From contig NZ_CP114285.2 of assembly GCF_027111255.2 (NCBI RefSeq), positions 4,464,001 to 4,528,000 of the forward strand: a stretch of DNA of 64,000 bases. The letters run 5' to 3'. The stretch comes from Flavobacterium flavigenum. Lineage in GTDB: Bacteria; Bacteroidota; Bacteroidia; Flavobacteriales; Flavobacteriaceae. This document shows, piece after piece, positions 52,777 through 62,147 of this stretch (within the stretch, counting starts at the first letter, position 1; each line of letters begins with the position of its first letter). A program made the translations under genes and the position numbers. The notes beneath the pieces are model-generated. The model made no database searches. It was not told the origin of the DNA and worked only from the letters and a program-made list of their open reading frames with translations.

Positions 52777-52851
52777 GATGATTTAAAACGTTAATTTATT
52801 TTCAATATAGTACAAAGTATTCGTTTTTAAAAACAAGCATTTCCTCTTACT

Positions 52852-52954
52852 ACAAATTACACAAATTACAGCAAATTTAATAATAGAATGTTGGTTAGTG
52901 ATTACAGAACAACTAAACGACATTCTATGATTTGTGCAAATTTGCGTAATTTGT
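52852..52954. repeat. Near-palindromic intergenic element (MITE-like)
   Basis: The outer arms ACAAATTACACAAATT (52852-52867) and AATTTGCGTAATTTGT (52939-52954) are complementary at 15 of 16 positions. The inner arms ATAGAATGT (52883-52891) and ACATTCTAT (52920-52928) are perfectly complementary. The whole could fold as a long interrupted hairpin. It lies in the 263-bp gap between the M42 peptidase and the response-regulator gene. The remainder of the gap is AT-rich without a clear promoter match. Confidence 0.65.
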
Positions 52955-53039
52955 GGTTAAAAATATTTTGCCGCAAAACTGATTAAAATAAAAGTTAAAA
53001 TAGATTGTTTTGAAAATGAATTAACTAAATAAAAAAAGC

Positions 53040-53720
53040 ATGAAAATTTTACTGCTCGAAGACGATTTTACTTTATCCAAAGAAATAGCTGTATTCTTTG
53101 CTTCAAAAGAATTCGAGTGTGTGCCGTATTATGATGGAGCATTGCTTTTAAGGAAATATTTTCCTTATGAATATGATCTGATTATTCTCGATATCAATGT
53201 TCCCGGTATAAACGGAATCGAAGTTTGTGAAAAAATTCGCGAAACAGATAAAAAAACACCCATAATCATGCTGACTGCTTTCAGCGAAATCGAAGATAAA
53301 CTGGCTTCTTTTGATAGTGGTGCCGATGATTATCTGGTAAAACCTTTCCATTTTGAGGAATTGTATGCAAGGATTTCTTCTCTTTTAAGGCGAAAAGAAA
53401 TTCCACAAAAGGCAGAAGATAAGATTGAGATTCAGGATCTGGAAATTACAGAATCAGAAATGAAGGTATTCCGTGGAGGCGAAGAAATTAAATTGACACC
53501 TAAAGAATTCAAACTGATTTTGATTTTGGCTCAAGCCAAAGGGAAAGTGCTTTCAAAACAATTCATTGCTGAAAAACTTTGGGATTATCATATTGAAACC
53601 AATCAAAATACCATTGAAGTTTACATTAATTTTCTTCGAAAAAAAATTGACAAAGACCACGAAACCAAACTAATCCGAACAAAAATTGGTTATGGGTATT
53701 ATTTAAGCGATCAGGAATGA
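53040..53720 (+). CDS. OmpR-family response regulator
   Basis: 226 residues. The receiver domain (1-120) has the acidic pocket E7-D8-D9, phospho-acceptor D51 in IILDINVPG, T79 in IMLTAF and K101 in YLVKPFHFEEL. The C-terminal winged helix (130-224) has LTPKEFKLILILAQAKGKVLSKQFIAEKLWDYH and VYINFLRKKID, the Trans_Reg_C pattern. It overlaps the sensor-kinase gene by 4 bp. The efflux operon 1.4 kb downstream is the likely target. Confidence 0.95.
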   Translation: MKILLLEDDFTLSKEIAVFFASKEFECVPYYDGALLLRKYFPYEYDLIILDINVPGINGIEVCEKIRETDKKTPIIMLTAFSEIEDKLASFDSGADDYLVKPFHFEELYARISSLLRRKEIPQKAEDKIEIQDLEITESEMKVFRGGEEIKLTPKEFKLILILAQAKGKVLSKQFIAEKLWDYHIETNQNTIEVYINFLRKKIDKDHETKLIRTKIGYGYYLSDQE

Positions 53721-55075
53721 CATTAAAAAACAGGATATCACTATTAGTAAGTCTGCTCTTTACAATTCTTTTTGGGCTGGCTTCTACTGTGATTTTTGTT
53801 TTGTATTCTAATTTCAGAAAAGAAGAATTTCGGGATCGTTTAGAAATAAAAGCGCTTTCTAATATTAAACTTCTGGTAAATGTACAAGAAGTTGATGATC
53901 AGCTTTTAAAAATGATTGATCAGAACTCTATCAATAAATTGTATGATGAAAAAACACTGGTTTTCGATTCGCATTTCAAACTCATTTACAGCAGTATTGA
54001 CGATGCCAAGATTGACTGGTCTGTCGACGATTTAAAATACCTGAAAAGGCACAAAACGTTTTTTAAACAACAAGGCGATTACGAAGTATATGGTGTTTTT
54101 TATGATACCAAAGACAGGGATTTTTACGCCTTAATATCGGCCACAGATGATTATGGCAAACGAAAATTGCTTTTTTTACGATATACCTTAATCATTTCTT
54201 ATATCTTTTTTACTTGCATTTGTTGGGTTTTAACTTCTTTGATGGTAAAAAAAGCCATGAACCCGTTAAATATTTTTCATCAGAAGATTAAAAATATAAA
54301 TGAGAACAATCTGGATACCCGCGTAGAATCGAAAAGTAATAAAAACGAAATTGACCTAATTGCAAATGAATTCAATTTTATGATGGACAGAATCGAGGTT
54401 TCGTATCAAAAACAAAAAGAATTCACTGCTCATGCTTCACACGAACTCAGGACTCCTTTGTCGAGAATAACATCACAAATTGAAAACACAATTGCGGATC
54501 CGGAAACATCCAGTAAAGGAAAAACTTTTTTAAACACTATTTTATCAGATGTCAATCATTTATCGGAACTGATCCATTCTTTACTGGTGTTGTCTAAAAT
54601 TGATACAAAAACTTCTGCCAACGATGAAATACAACGAATGGATGAAATTCTGTTTTCGGCCATTGAAAATTTGAATAAAACCTTCCCGGATTTTGTTATT
54701 CTTTTTGAAATAGAAGAAAGTGATAATCTCGATACGGCTTTAGAAATCAAAGGAAATAAAAACCTTTTGGAAATTGCTGTGAGTAATGTCCTAAAAAATG
54801 CCTGTGTGTACTCTGATAATAAACAGGCAAAAGTAAAAATTAGTACGCAGGAAAATCATTTGATAATCTCGGTTTTAAATACCGGAAAAACGCTGAATGA
54901 AAATGAACAGAAAAATCTTTTCCAGCCTTTTATGCGTGGTGAGAATTCAAAAGGCACTTCTGGTTTCGGACTTGGGCTGCGTATTGTAAACCGCATTTTA
55001 ATACTTCATAATGCAAAAATCAGGTATAGCGTACCTGTAGAAAAGACTAATTTATTTGAATTAATTTTTCATTAA
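53717..55075 (+). CDS. Sensor histidine kinase
   Basis: 452 residues. TM1 is about residues 9-31, the periplasmic sensor region about 32-151, TM2 about 152-176, and a HAMP segment about 176-230 (MNPLNIFHQKIKNINENNLDTRV). The HisKA phospho-acceptor is H242 in HASHELRTPLSRI. The HATPase has an N box in NVLKNACVYSD and a G2 box in GFGLGLRIVNRIL. The sensor domain is short and lacks an obvious Cys/His metal cluster, so the signal cannot be read directly. Pairing with the response regulator and proximity to the CzcCBA genes suggest a metal-responsive system, by analogy to CzcRS/CusRS. Confidence 0.94.
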   Translation: MTLKNRISLLVSLLFTILFGLASTVIFVLYSNFRKEEFRDRLEIKALSNIKLLVNVQEVDDQLLKMIDQNSINKLYDEKTLVFDSHFKLIYSSIDDAKIDWSVDDLKYLKRHKTFFKQQGDYEVYGVFYDTKDRDFYALISATDDYGKRKLLFLRYTLIISYIFFTCICWVLTSLMVKKAMNPLNIFHQKIKNINENNLDTRVESKSNKNEIDLIANEFNFMMDRIEVSYQKQKEFTAHASHELRTPLSRITSQIENTIADPETSSKGKTFLNTILSDVNHLSELIHSLLVLSKIDTKTSANDEIQRMDEILFSAIENLNKTFPDFVILFEIEESDNLDTALEIKGNKNLLEIAVSNVLKNACVYSDNKQAKVKISTQENHLIISVLNTGKTLNENEQKNLFQPFMRGENSKGTSGFGLGLRIVNRILILHNAKIRYSVPVEKTNLFELIFH

Positions 55076-55095
55076 ATTAAGTATTCTTAATTTTT

Positions 55096-55132
55096 TTAAG
55101 CACTTTTTAAGGTCTTTCTTAAGGTGTCTTAA
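55096..55132 (+). promoter_or_regulatory. Phased TTAAGG-like repeats upstream of the efflux operon
   Basis: TTAAG at 55096, TTAAGG at 55107, TTAAGG at 55119 and TTAAAG at 55129 are spaced 10-12 bp apart, about one helical turn, and face the promoter. OmpR-family regulators bind such direct repeats, so these are good candidates for the binding site of the neighbouring response regulator. Confidence 0.55.
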
Positions 55133-55145
55133 AGTCCTGCAATAG

Positions 55146-55153
55146 CATATTTG
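55146..55153 (+). promoter_or_regulatory. -7-like box of the efflux operon
   Basis: CATATTTG differs from TAnnTTTG by one base and lies 20 bp upstream of the TolC-family ATG. The expected -33 position coincides with the last TTAAAG repeat. Confidence 0.45.
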
Positions 55154-55173
55154 TATCAAATAAAAATGATACG

Positions 55174-56421
55174 ATGAAAAAGTTATTTGCATTATTGCTG
55201 CTGATTGCCATGAATCAGATGGTTCTGGCTCAAAAAACCGTCACTTTAGAAGATTGTGAAAGTCAGTTTTTAAAAAACAACCTCTTCCTGCTGGCTTCGC
55301 ATTACAATGTCGATGCTTCAAAAGCACTTACCATTCAGTCACGAATTTGGGACAATCCAGTGATTTCTGCAGAACTGAACTCCTACAATCCGGATCGGGA
55401 TAAATATTTCGATATCGGGAAACAGGGACAGAAAGTATTTGGTATCGAGCAGCTGATTTATCTGGGAGGTAAAAAACGCAACGAAATAAAATTAGCACAA
55501 ACCAATGAACAGCTTTCAGAACTGCAATTCAATGATTTGCTCAGAACCCTCAAACTGCAATTGCGTAAAAGCTTTTATACTGTTTATTACAATACTAAAA
55601 GTCTGGAAACCACAGACAAACAATTAGCTCATATTGAAGATTTAATTAATTCCTATTCAGTTCAGGCGCAAAAAGGCAATATTCCTTTAAGAGATGTTGT
55701 TCGTCTGCAATCGCTTTATCTGAATTTTAAAAATGAGCGAATGGAAGTAGTAAATAGCAACATCGAAGAACAGGCGAATCTGAAATTGCTTTTAAATTCT
55801 ACTGATGAAGTTGTTCCGAATGTTTCAAAAGACGAATTCAGTAAATATTTAAAAACGATTGATTTCAACTTAAAATCTTTCGAAAATGAAGCTATTGCAA
55901 ACAGACCTGATTATCTGGCAAAACAAAAAGAAATAGATGCCAATGAGCTAAATGTAAAATGGCAAAAATCACTTTCGGTTCCGGATATAACTTTAGGTGC
56001 GAAATACGATCAGCGAAGCGGCGCTTTTAATAATGAAGCGAATTTGACTGTTGGAATTCCATTGCCGCTTTGGAATCAAAACAAAGGAAATATCAAGTAC
56101 GCAAAGACTATTCTGGAACAGTCAAAAATTGAAAAACAAAATTTTGAACTGCAGCTTCAGACTGAAATTACATCTGCCTGGAATAAATGGGACGAATCCC
56201 GTAAAAATTATGTTTTGATAAAACCAACAGTAAACTCCGATTTTGAAGCCGTTTACAACGGAATCTTAACCAATTTCCAGAAAAGAAATATCAGCTTATT
56301 AGAATTTACGGATTTTATGGAAAGCTACAATCAGGCAAATATTCAGGTAAACGAGTTAAAGAAAAAACTGGCGCTGTCTGCAGAAGAATTAAACAGTACA
56401 ATCAACAAAGACTTATTTTAA
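55174..56421 (+). CDS. TolC-family outer-membrane efflux protein (CzcC-like)
   Basis: 415 residues with a signal peptide (NQMVLAQK cleavage region). The long helical hairpins are typical of OEP/TolC proteins, including YFDIGKQGQKVFGIEQLIYLGGKKRNEIKLAQ and LGAKYDQRSGAFNNEANLTVGIPLPLWNQNKGNI. The latter (PLPLWNQNKG) is the CzcC-type conserved turn. It forms the outer-membrane channel of the tripartite pump with the two genes that follow, the first 11 bp downstream. Confidence 0.92.
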   Translation: MKKLFALLLLIAMNQMVLAQKTVTLEDCESQFLKNNLFLLASHYNVDASKALTIQSRIWDNPVISAELNSYNPDRDKYFDIGKQGQKVFGIEQLIYLGGKKRNEIKLAQTNEQLSELQFNDLLRTLKLQLRKSFYTVYYNTKSLETTDKQLAHIEDLINSYSVQAQKGNIPLRDVVRLQSLYLNFKNERMEVVNSNIEEQANLKLLLNSTDEVVPNVSKDEFSKYLKTIDFNLKSFENEAIANRPDYLAKQKEIDANELNVKWQKSLSVPDITLGAKYDQRSGAFNNEANLTVGIPLPLWNQNKGNIKYAKTILEQSKIEKQNFELQLQTEITSAWNKWDESRKNYVLIKPTVNSDFEAVYNGILTNFQKRNISLLEFTDFMESYNQANIQVNELKKKLALSAEELNSTINKDLF

Positions 56422-56432
56422 AACCAAATAAA

Positions 56433-57518
56433 ATGAAACATAAACTAATTATCGGAATTGCAATTGTGAGTTTATCCATCGCAGGCTGTAAAAAAGAAGT
56501 AGAGAATCCGCAGATCAATACCTCTTTTGCTTTGAGCGATAACATGCTGAAAACGACAACAACGGCAGTTGCACAGACACAGCCTGTAACCAACGAATTG
56601 AACTTTTACGGAAAAATCACTGCCGACAACAATAAAATGATTGATGTTTACCCACTTGTAGGCGGAAACGTAATGAAGGTAAATGTTGAACTTGGAGATT
56701 ATGTAAAAAAAGGTCAGGTTTTGGCAACCATAAAAAGTACTGATATTGCTGATTTCGAAAAACAATCCCTTGATGCTAAAAGTGATTTGCTTGTAGCCAA
56801 AAACAACCTGAAAGTTGCCCAGGAATTATTTGACGGAAAATTAAACTCTGAAAGCGATGTGCTTCAGGCAAAATCAGAAGTAAATAAAGCACAGTCACAG
56901 TTAAGCAAAGTTCAGGAAACGTACAAAATTTACAACATTAAAGCAGGTTCTATTTACGAAGTAACAGCACCAATCAGCGGATTTGTCATTCAAAAAAGCA
57001 TCAATCAGGATATGCTTTTGCGAAGCGACCGCTCAGAAAATATTTTTGACATTGCCGAAATAAGCGAAGTATGGGCAATGGCAAACATTAACGAGACGGA
57101 CATCAATAAAGTAAAATTAGGAATCGATGCAGATGTTACGACTTTGAGTTATCCGGATAAAGTTTTTAAAGGAAAAGTAGATAAAATTTTCAACGTAATT
57201 GATCCGGAAACAAAAGCAATGCAGGCAAGGGTTAAACTACAAAATCCTGGATTTTTACTGAAACCGGATATGAATGCCAACATCAAACTGTCTTTTAAAG
57301 AAGACAAATCGATGATTGCAATTCCGAGTGATGCTATTGTTTTCGATAAAAGTAAAAATTTCGTCATGATTTTTAAAGACCGTCACAATATCGAAACCAG
57401 ACAAGTTGAGGTTTACAGAGTGGTTGGAAAAATTGCCTATATCTCAAGCGGTTTAAAAGAAAATGAAAAAGTCATTACCAACAATCAGTTATTTATTTAC
57501 CGTGCTTTAAACGAATAA
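56433..57518 (+). CDS. RND efflux periplasmic adaptor (CzcB/CusB-like)
   Basis: 361 residues with a lipoprotein signal (SIAGCKK, Cys at 19). It shows the membrane-fusion layout: biotinyl-lipoyl half-motif VYPLVGGNVMKVNVELGDYVKKGQVLATI, a coiled-coil hairpin (about 105-175), the second lipoyl half IYEVTAPISGFVIQKSINQDMLL, and a beta-barrel domain with GIDADVTTLSYPDKVFKGKVDKI. It has no N-terminal His-rich metal-binding extension. It lies 11 bp after the TolC gene and 3 bp before the RND gene. Confidence 0.93.
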   Translation: MKHKLIIGIAIVSLSIAGCKKEVENPQINTSFALSDNMLKTTTTAVAQTQPVTNELNFYGKITADNNKMIDVYPLVGGNVMKVNVELGDYVKKGQVLATIKSTDIADFEKQSLDAKSDLLVAKNNLKVAQELFDGKLNSESDVLQAKSEVNKAQSQLSKVQETYKIYNIKAGSIYEVTAPISGFVIQKSINQDMLLRSDRSENIFDIAEISEVWAMANINETDINKVKLGIDADVTTLSYPDKVFKGKVDKIFNVIDPETKAMQARVKLQNPGFLLKPDMNANIKLSFKEDKSMIAIPSDAIVFDKSKNFVMIFKDRHNIETRQVEVYRVVGKIAYISSGLKENEKVITNNQLFIYRALNE

Positions 57519-57521
57519 GAC

Positions 57522-60500
57522 ATGAACAAATTCATACGAAATATTATTGCTTTTTCGCTCAAGAACAAAGCATTCACCTTTTTTTGGGTGGGATTACTGG
57601 CGGTTGCAGGATTTATTTCCTTCAAAAATATGCCCATTGACGCTTTTCCGGATGTAACAAATACCCAGATTATCATCATTACACAATGGAACGGAAAAAG
57701 TGCTGAAGAAGTAGAACGTTTTGTGACTTCTCCTATCGAAATTTCCATGAACTCGGTTCAGAAAAAGACAAGTGTGCGAAGTATTACCATGTTTGGATTA
57801 TCAGTTATTAAAATCATTTTTGATGATGGGGTAGATGATACGTTTGCGCGTTTTCAGGTGAATAATTTGCTAAAAAATGTGACACTGCCGGATGATGTAG
57901 AACCCGATGTACAGCCGCCTTACGGTCCAACTGGTGAAATATTTCGGTATATTGTAAAGAGCGACAGTCGTGACAGCCGTGAATTATTAACGTATCAAAA
58001 CTGGGTGATTGACAAACAGCTTCGTTCTGTTCCTGGTGTGGCCGATTTGAATGTTTTTGGAGGTCAGACTAAAACATACGAAGTTGGTGTTGATCCCGTT
58101 AAATTAGCGAAATACAACATTACACCGCTTCAGGTTTACAATGCTGTTGATGCAGGGAATTTAAATGTTGGCGGTGATATCATTGAAAAAAACGGACAGG
58201 CATTTGTAGTTCGTGGGGTTGGTCTTTTAAAATCCCGAAAAGACATTGAAAACATTATTGTTGATCAGGCTGGAGGAAACCCTATTTTGGTTAAAAACGT
58301 AGCTTCTGTTTACGAAAGCTCCATGCCAAGAGTGGGACAAACGGGTATTGGTAAGAATGATGATGCGGTTGAAGGAATTGTCGTGATGCGTAAAGGCGAA
58401 AATGCACAGGAAACTTTAGCGTTAATCAAAGATAAAATCAAAGATTTAAATGAAAATGTACTGCCGAAAGACATTAAAATAGAAACTTTTTATGATCGTG
58501 ATAACCTGATGAATTTCACGACAGAAACCGTAATGCACAATTTATTCGAAGGAATTATTCTGGTTACCTGCGTTGTATTTCTTTTCATGGCCGACTGGAG
58601 GACTACTTTTACGGTTTCTATTGTGATTCCACTTTCGTTATTATTCGCATTTTTATGCCTGAAAATGATGGGAATGAGTGCCAATTTGCTGAGTCTGGGT
58701 GCTGTCGATTTCGGGATTATAATTGATGGAGCGGTGGTGATGGTCGAAGGATTGTTTGTGGTTTTGGATCACCGCGCACATCAACTTGGAATGACGGCTT
58801 ACAATAAAATTGCAAAAGGAAGCCTGATTAAGAAAACCGGAACAGAAATGGGTAAAGCCATCTTCTTTTCTAAGTTAATTATCATTACTGCATTACTACC
58901 GATATTTTCTTTTCAGAAAGTAGAAGGAAAAATGTTCTCGCCTTTGGCTTTTACGTTAGGTTTCGCCTTAATGGGAGCTTTGCTTTTTACTTTGACACTG
59001 GTACCGGTTTTGTCACACATTCTTTTAAATAAAAATGTAAAAGAAAAGAACAACCCGTTCGTTAATTTTTGGGACCGAATTGTAGGGAAAGGTTTTGCCT
59101 GGACCTTTAAACACAAAGTAAAATCATTAGTTATTTCAATTTCGATTATTGCTGTAACTTTCTTTTCTGCGTCATTTTTAGGAACCGAATTTTTACCTCA
59201 GTTGAACGAAGGCGCATTGTGGGTAACAGCAGAACTGCCAATGAGTACCTCGCTTCCTGAAAGTGTACAGACAGCGGCAGTCATCAGAAAAGATCTGGAA
59301 ACTTTTCCCGAAGTAAAGAAAGTGCTTTCGCAAACCGGCCGAAGCAACGATGGGACAGACCCGAACGGTTTTGGATTTATTCAGCTTCAGGTAGATTTGA
59401 AACCAAAATCAGAATGGACACGCAAAATCAATATGGATGAGCTGATCAACGAAATGGATCAAAAACTAAAAGTACATCAGGGAATTACCTATAATTATTC
59501 ACAACCGGTTATCGACAACGTAGCCGAATCTGTAGCGGGTTTCAAAGCTTCAAATGCTGTGAAAATTTATGGAGATGATCTGGATAAACTTGACGAATTA
59601 TCAAATGAGGTTTTAGCGAAAATCAAAAATATTCCGGGTATAAAAGACGTCGGAATTCTGAGAAATGTTGGCCAGCCAGAAATCAGTGTGATTTTGGACA
59701 GAGAAAAAATGGCTGCTTACGGAGTAACTTTAGGTGACGCTCAGGCGGTTTTAGAACTGGCATTTGGAGGGAAAACAGCTACTCAAAAGTATGAAGACGA
59801 AAAGAAATTTGATGTAAGGGTTCGTTTTTCTAAAGAATACAGAAAAGACGAAGAAGATTTGGCCGAATTAAAAGTGCCAACAATCAGCGGAGCTAAAATT
59901 CCGTTGAAAGAAATCTGTGATATTAAAACCGTTACCGGACCTGCTTTCATTTACAGAGACAATACCAAACGATTCATTGGGGTTAAATTCTCTGTTCGTG
60001 ACCGTGATTTAGGAAGTACCATTGCGGAAGCGCAGGAAAAAGTAGCTCAGGTAAAAATGCCTGCAGGCTATACCACAGGCTGGACAGGTGAGTTTGAAAA
60101 TCAGGTTCGTGCCAGTGCGCGTCTGGCCCAGGTGGTACCTATCAGTTTAATAGGGATTTTTGTCCTGTTATTTATCTTATTCGGAAATATTAAAGATTCA
60201 CTGCTTGTTTTGGCCAATGTACCGTTTGCTGTTATTGGTGGAATCATCGCATTACATTTAACCGGAATGAATTTCGGAATATCAGCAGGGGTTGGTTTTA
60301 TTGCCTTACTGGGAATCTGTATTCAAAACGGAGTTATCCTGATATCTGAATTTCATCATAATCTAAAGGCTAAGTTTTCACTCGAAGAATCTATTTTTAT
60401 GGGTGTAAAAGCCAGAACCAGGGCCGTAGTGATGACTGCATTGATGGCTTCTATAGGTCTGTTACCTGCCGCCATTTCTACGGGAATCGGTTCTGAATCA

Positions 60501-60620
60501 CAAAAACCTTTAGCGATAGTAATTATTGGAGGGTTAATTACCGCAACAGTCTTGACATTATTGGTTTTTCCAATTCTGTTCTGGATATTCAACCGTAAAA
60601 AGCATGCTCCAATTGAGTAA
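57522..60620 (+). CDS. Heavy-metal efflux RND transporter (CzcA family)
   Basis: A 1032-residue RND pump with 12 transmembrane helices in two halves. It starts with PIDAFPDVTNTQIIIITQWNG (HME-RND N-terminus). The TM4 proton-relay signature is LGAVDFGIIIDGAVVMVEG at about residues 392-410. The DFG-x3-DGAVV form belongs to the Zn/Co/Cd/Ni (HME1-like) group rather than the copper/silver GAMVDAAIVM form. The second half ends in GISAGVGFIALLGICIQNGVILISEF and a short cytoplasmic tail. The metal cannot be proven from sequence, but a divalent ion such as Zn or Co is more likely than Cu/Ag. Confidence 0.94.
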   Translation: MNKFIRNIIAFSLKNKAFTFFWVGLLAVAGFISFKNMPIDAFPDVTNTQIIIITQWNGKSAEEVERFVTSPIEISMNSVQKKTSVRSITMFGLSVIKIIFDDGVDDTFARFQVNNLLKNVTLPDDVEPDVQPPYGPTGEIFRYIVKSDSRDSRELLTYQNWVIDKQLRSVPGVADLNVFGGQTKTYEVGVDPVKLAKYNITPLQVYNAVDAGNLNVGGDIIEKNGQAFVVRGVGLLKSRKDIENIIVDQAGGNPILVKNVASVYESSMPRVGQTGIGKNDDAVEGIVVMRKGENAQETLALIKDKIKDLNENVLPKDIKIETFYDRDNLMNFTTETVMHNLFEGIILVTCVVFLFMADWRTTFTVSIVIPLSLLFAFLCLKMMGMSANLLSLGAVDFGIIIDGAVVMVEGLFVVLDHRAHQLGMTAYNKIAKGSLIKKTGTEMGKAIFFSKLIIITALLPIFSFQKVEGKMFSPLAFTLGFALMGALLFTLTLVPVLSHILLNKNVKEKNNPFVNFWDRIVGKGFAWTFKHKVKSLVISISIIAVTFFSASFLGTEFLPQLNEGALWVTAELPMSTSLPESVQTAAVIRKDLETFPEVKKVLSQTGRSNDGTDPNGFGFIQLQVDLKPKSEWTRKINMDELINEMDQKLKVHQGITYNYSQPVIDNVAESVAGFKASNAVKIYGDDLDKLDELSNEVLAKIKNIPGIKDVGILRNVGQPEISVILDREKMAAYGVTLGDAQAVLELAFGGKTATQKYEDEKKFDVRVRFSKEYRKDEEDLAELKVPTISGAKIPLKEICDIKTVTGPAFIYRDNTKRFIGVKFSVRDRDLGSTIAEAQEKVAQVKMPAGYTTGWTGEFENQVRASARLAQVVPISLIGIFVLLFILFGNIKDSLLVLANVPFAVIGGIIALHLTGMNFGISAGVGFIALLGICIQNGVILISEFHHNLKAKFSLEESIFMGVKARTRAVVMTALMASIGLLPAAISTGIGSESQKPLAIVIIGGLITATVLTLLVFPILFWIFNRKKHAPIE

Positions 60621-60654
60621 ATAGTAATAGTTGGTTATTTTAATTTGGGGAAGA

Positions 60655-60687
60655 AAAAGCATCATTATTTTTAATGGTGCTTTTTTG
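60655..60687 (+). terminator. Terminator of the efflux operon
   Basis: 13-bp stem AAAAAGCATCATT / AATGGTGCTTTTT with one wobble pair, a 6-nt loop and a T-tract, 35 bp after the RND stop. Confidence 0.8.
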
Positions 60688-60800
60688 AGTTTAAGAAAGG
60701 ATGATTTTCATGAGCTCATCCTGTTGCCCTTAGATCTTTTATTCTATTCAAAAAAACGAGATCATAAAAGAATACCAGTACTATTGGGGCTAAAAAAATA

Positions 60801-60829
60801 AAACGGCCTTTGTTACAAAGACCGTTTTA
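60801..60829. terminator. Terminator of the ankyrin gene
   Basis: AAAACGGCCTTTG / CAAAGACCGTTTT stem with one mismatch and a 3-nt loop, 34 bp past the ankyrin stop on the minus strand. Confidence 0.7.
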
Positions 60830-60862
60830 AATACTAATTCAAAACTTTTAAAACTATTTGAT

Positions 60863-61246
60863 TTACTTCAAACTTGACAAAATAGCAGCTACTTCTGTAG
60901 CATTAGATAATTGTGCATATTTCAAAGCTGTAAATCCTTTTTCATTTTTAATACCTGGTTTTGCTCCCTGTGCTAATAAGATTTTAACTATCTCAACTTT
61001 GTTGTAACGTGCAGCTGTCATTAAAGGAGTCATGTCTTCTGATATTTGATTTACATCAGCTCCGTATTCAATAAATTTCAAAACGATTTGAAGGTCTCCT
61101 TTTAAAATTGCCACATTTAGCGGTGAAGCATCGTAAGGAGAAGTTATAATTTTTTTCTCTCCATTAAAAGATTTAAAATCTGCAGCTAAAGAAACATTTG
61201 TAAAAGCTACTAAAGCTACTCCTAAATAAACGATTGATTTTTTCAT
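60863..61246 (-). CDS. Small secreted ankyrin-repeat protein
   Basis: 127 residues with a signal peptide (TNVSLAA cleavage region). A short linker is followed by two or three ankyrin repeats: PLNVAILKGDLQIVLKFIEYGADVNQISED, TPLMTAARYNKVEIVKILLAQGAKPGIKNEKG and TALKYAQLSNATEVAAILSSL. These are protein-binding scaffolds, and the partner is unknown. The 310 bp between this gene and the next contain only AT-rich sequence and weak promoter-like boxes on both strands. Confidence 0.88.
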   Translation of the reverse strand: MKKSIVYLGVALVAFTNVSLAADFKSFNGEKKIITSPYDASPLNVAILKGDLQIVLKFIEYGADVNQISEDMTPLMTAARYNKVEIVKILLAQGAKPGIKNEKGFTALKYAQLSNATEVAAILSSLK

Positions 61247-61555
61247 AATGATTGTTGTTTTTTGATTGATTAATGATGATGATTTTTAATTCTGATGTAA
61301 AGGTAATCCAATTTTTGTATTATGTATTACAAGGTACTATGTTTTAACTATTTCTTAACATTTACATAATGAAATAAGCCATTTAAATTGTTTGCTATCT
61401 ATATAGACGGTAAATTATTATTTTCGTTACAGTAGTTTTGATAATTTTACAAAAGACGTTGTAATTGTTAAATTTTTTAAATGCAAGATTTTATTTATTT
61501 AAATTTACATTTTCAGACTAATCTTAAATAAGCTATATTTAATTGCGACATTTAT

Positions 61556-62053
61556 ATGAAAAAAATAATACTCACCTTAACTGTTTTGATGTTGATACTT
61601 TGCCTGAACAGTTGTAATTCTCAAAAGAATTATGATTATGCTGTAACCAAAAATTATAAACCGGACGATCCGGAACTCTATAAAAAGATTATAATTATGG
61701 ACAGTATTTTCTTTGGACTTTATAATTCCTGCGATAAGAATCTTGAGAAATATGGGGATTTTTATTTAGAGGATATTGAATTTTATCATGACAAAGGTGG
61801 ACTGATGACTTCTAAAAAAGATATTATAGAAGGTACTCAGAAAAATGTTTGTGGGAAAGTTACCCGTGAATTAGTAAAAGGAAGCGTTGAGGTGTATCCA
61901 ATAAAAGATTATGGAGCTTTGGAAATTGGCCTGCATGAATTTCATAACAATACTGAACCAGCAAATACAGAATCAAAGGCCGGAAGATTTATGATCTTTT
62001 GGAAAAATGTAAACAATGACTGGAAAATAGCAAGAGTAGTAAGTTTACACTAA
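61556..62053 (+). CDS. NTF2-like (DUF4440) lipoprotein
   Basis: 165 residues with a lipoprotein signal (LCLNSCNSQ, Cys near residue 20). The domain has the SnoaL/DUF4440 layout: IMDSIFFGLYNSCDKNLEKYGDFYLEDIEFYHDKGGLMTSKKDIIEGT, EVYPIKDYGALEIGLHEFHN and FMIFWKNVNNDWKIARVVSLH. Members of this fold bind small ligands or act as enzymes. No active-site residue is identifiable here. It stands alone, with a strong hairpin terminator behind it. Confidence 0.8.
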   Translation: MKKIILTLTVLMLILCLNSCNSQKNYDYAVTKNYKPDDPELYKKIIIMDSIFFGLYNSCDKNLEKYGDFYLEDIEFYHDKGGLMTSKKDIIEGTQKNVCGKVTRELVKGSVEVYPIKDYGALEIGLHEFHNNTEPANTESKAGRFMIFWKNVNNDWKIARVVSLH

Positions 62054-62061
62054 TGCTAAAA

Positions 62062-62098
62062 TAATAAATGCCTTGCTATTATATGGCAAGGCATTTAT
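62062..62098. terminator. Bidirectional terminator
   Basis: Perfect 14-bp stem AATAAATGCCTTGC / GCAAGGCATTTATT with a 9-nt loop between convergent genes (61556-62053 and purC). Confidence 0.85.
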
Positions 62099-62147
62099 TT
62101 GTAATTATAATGTTGATAGTTCTAAATAATAATTTTAAAACCTAAAA

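Noticed and set aside
57522..60620. Copper/silver CusA-type assignment of the RND pump
   Set aside because: The TM4 motif is DFG-x3-DGAVV, as in Zn/Co/Cd-type pumps, and the copper-type motif is absent.
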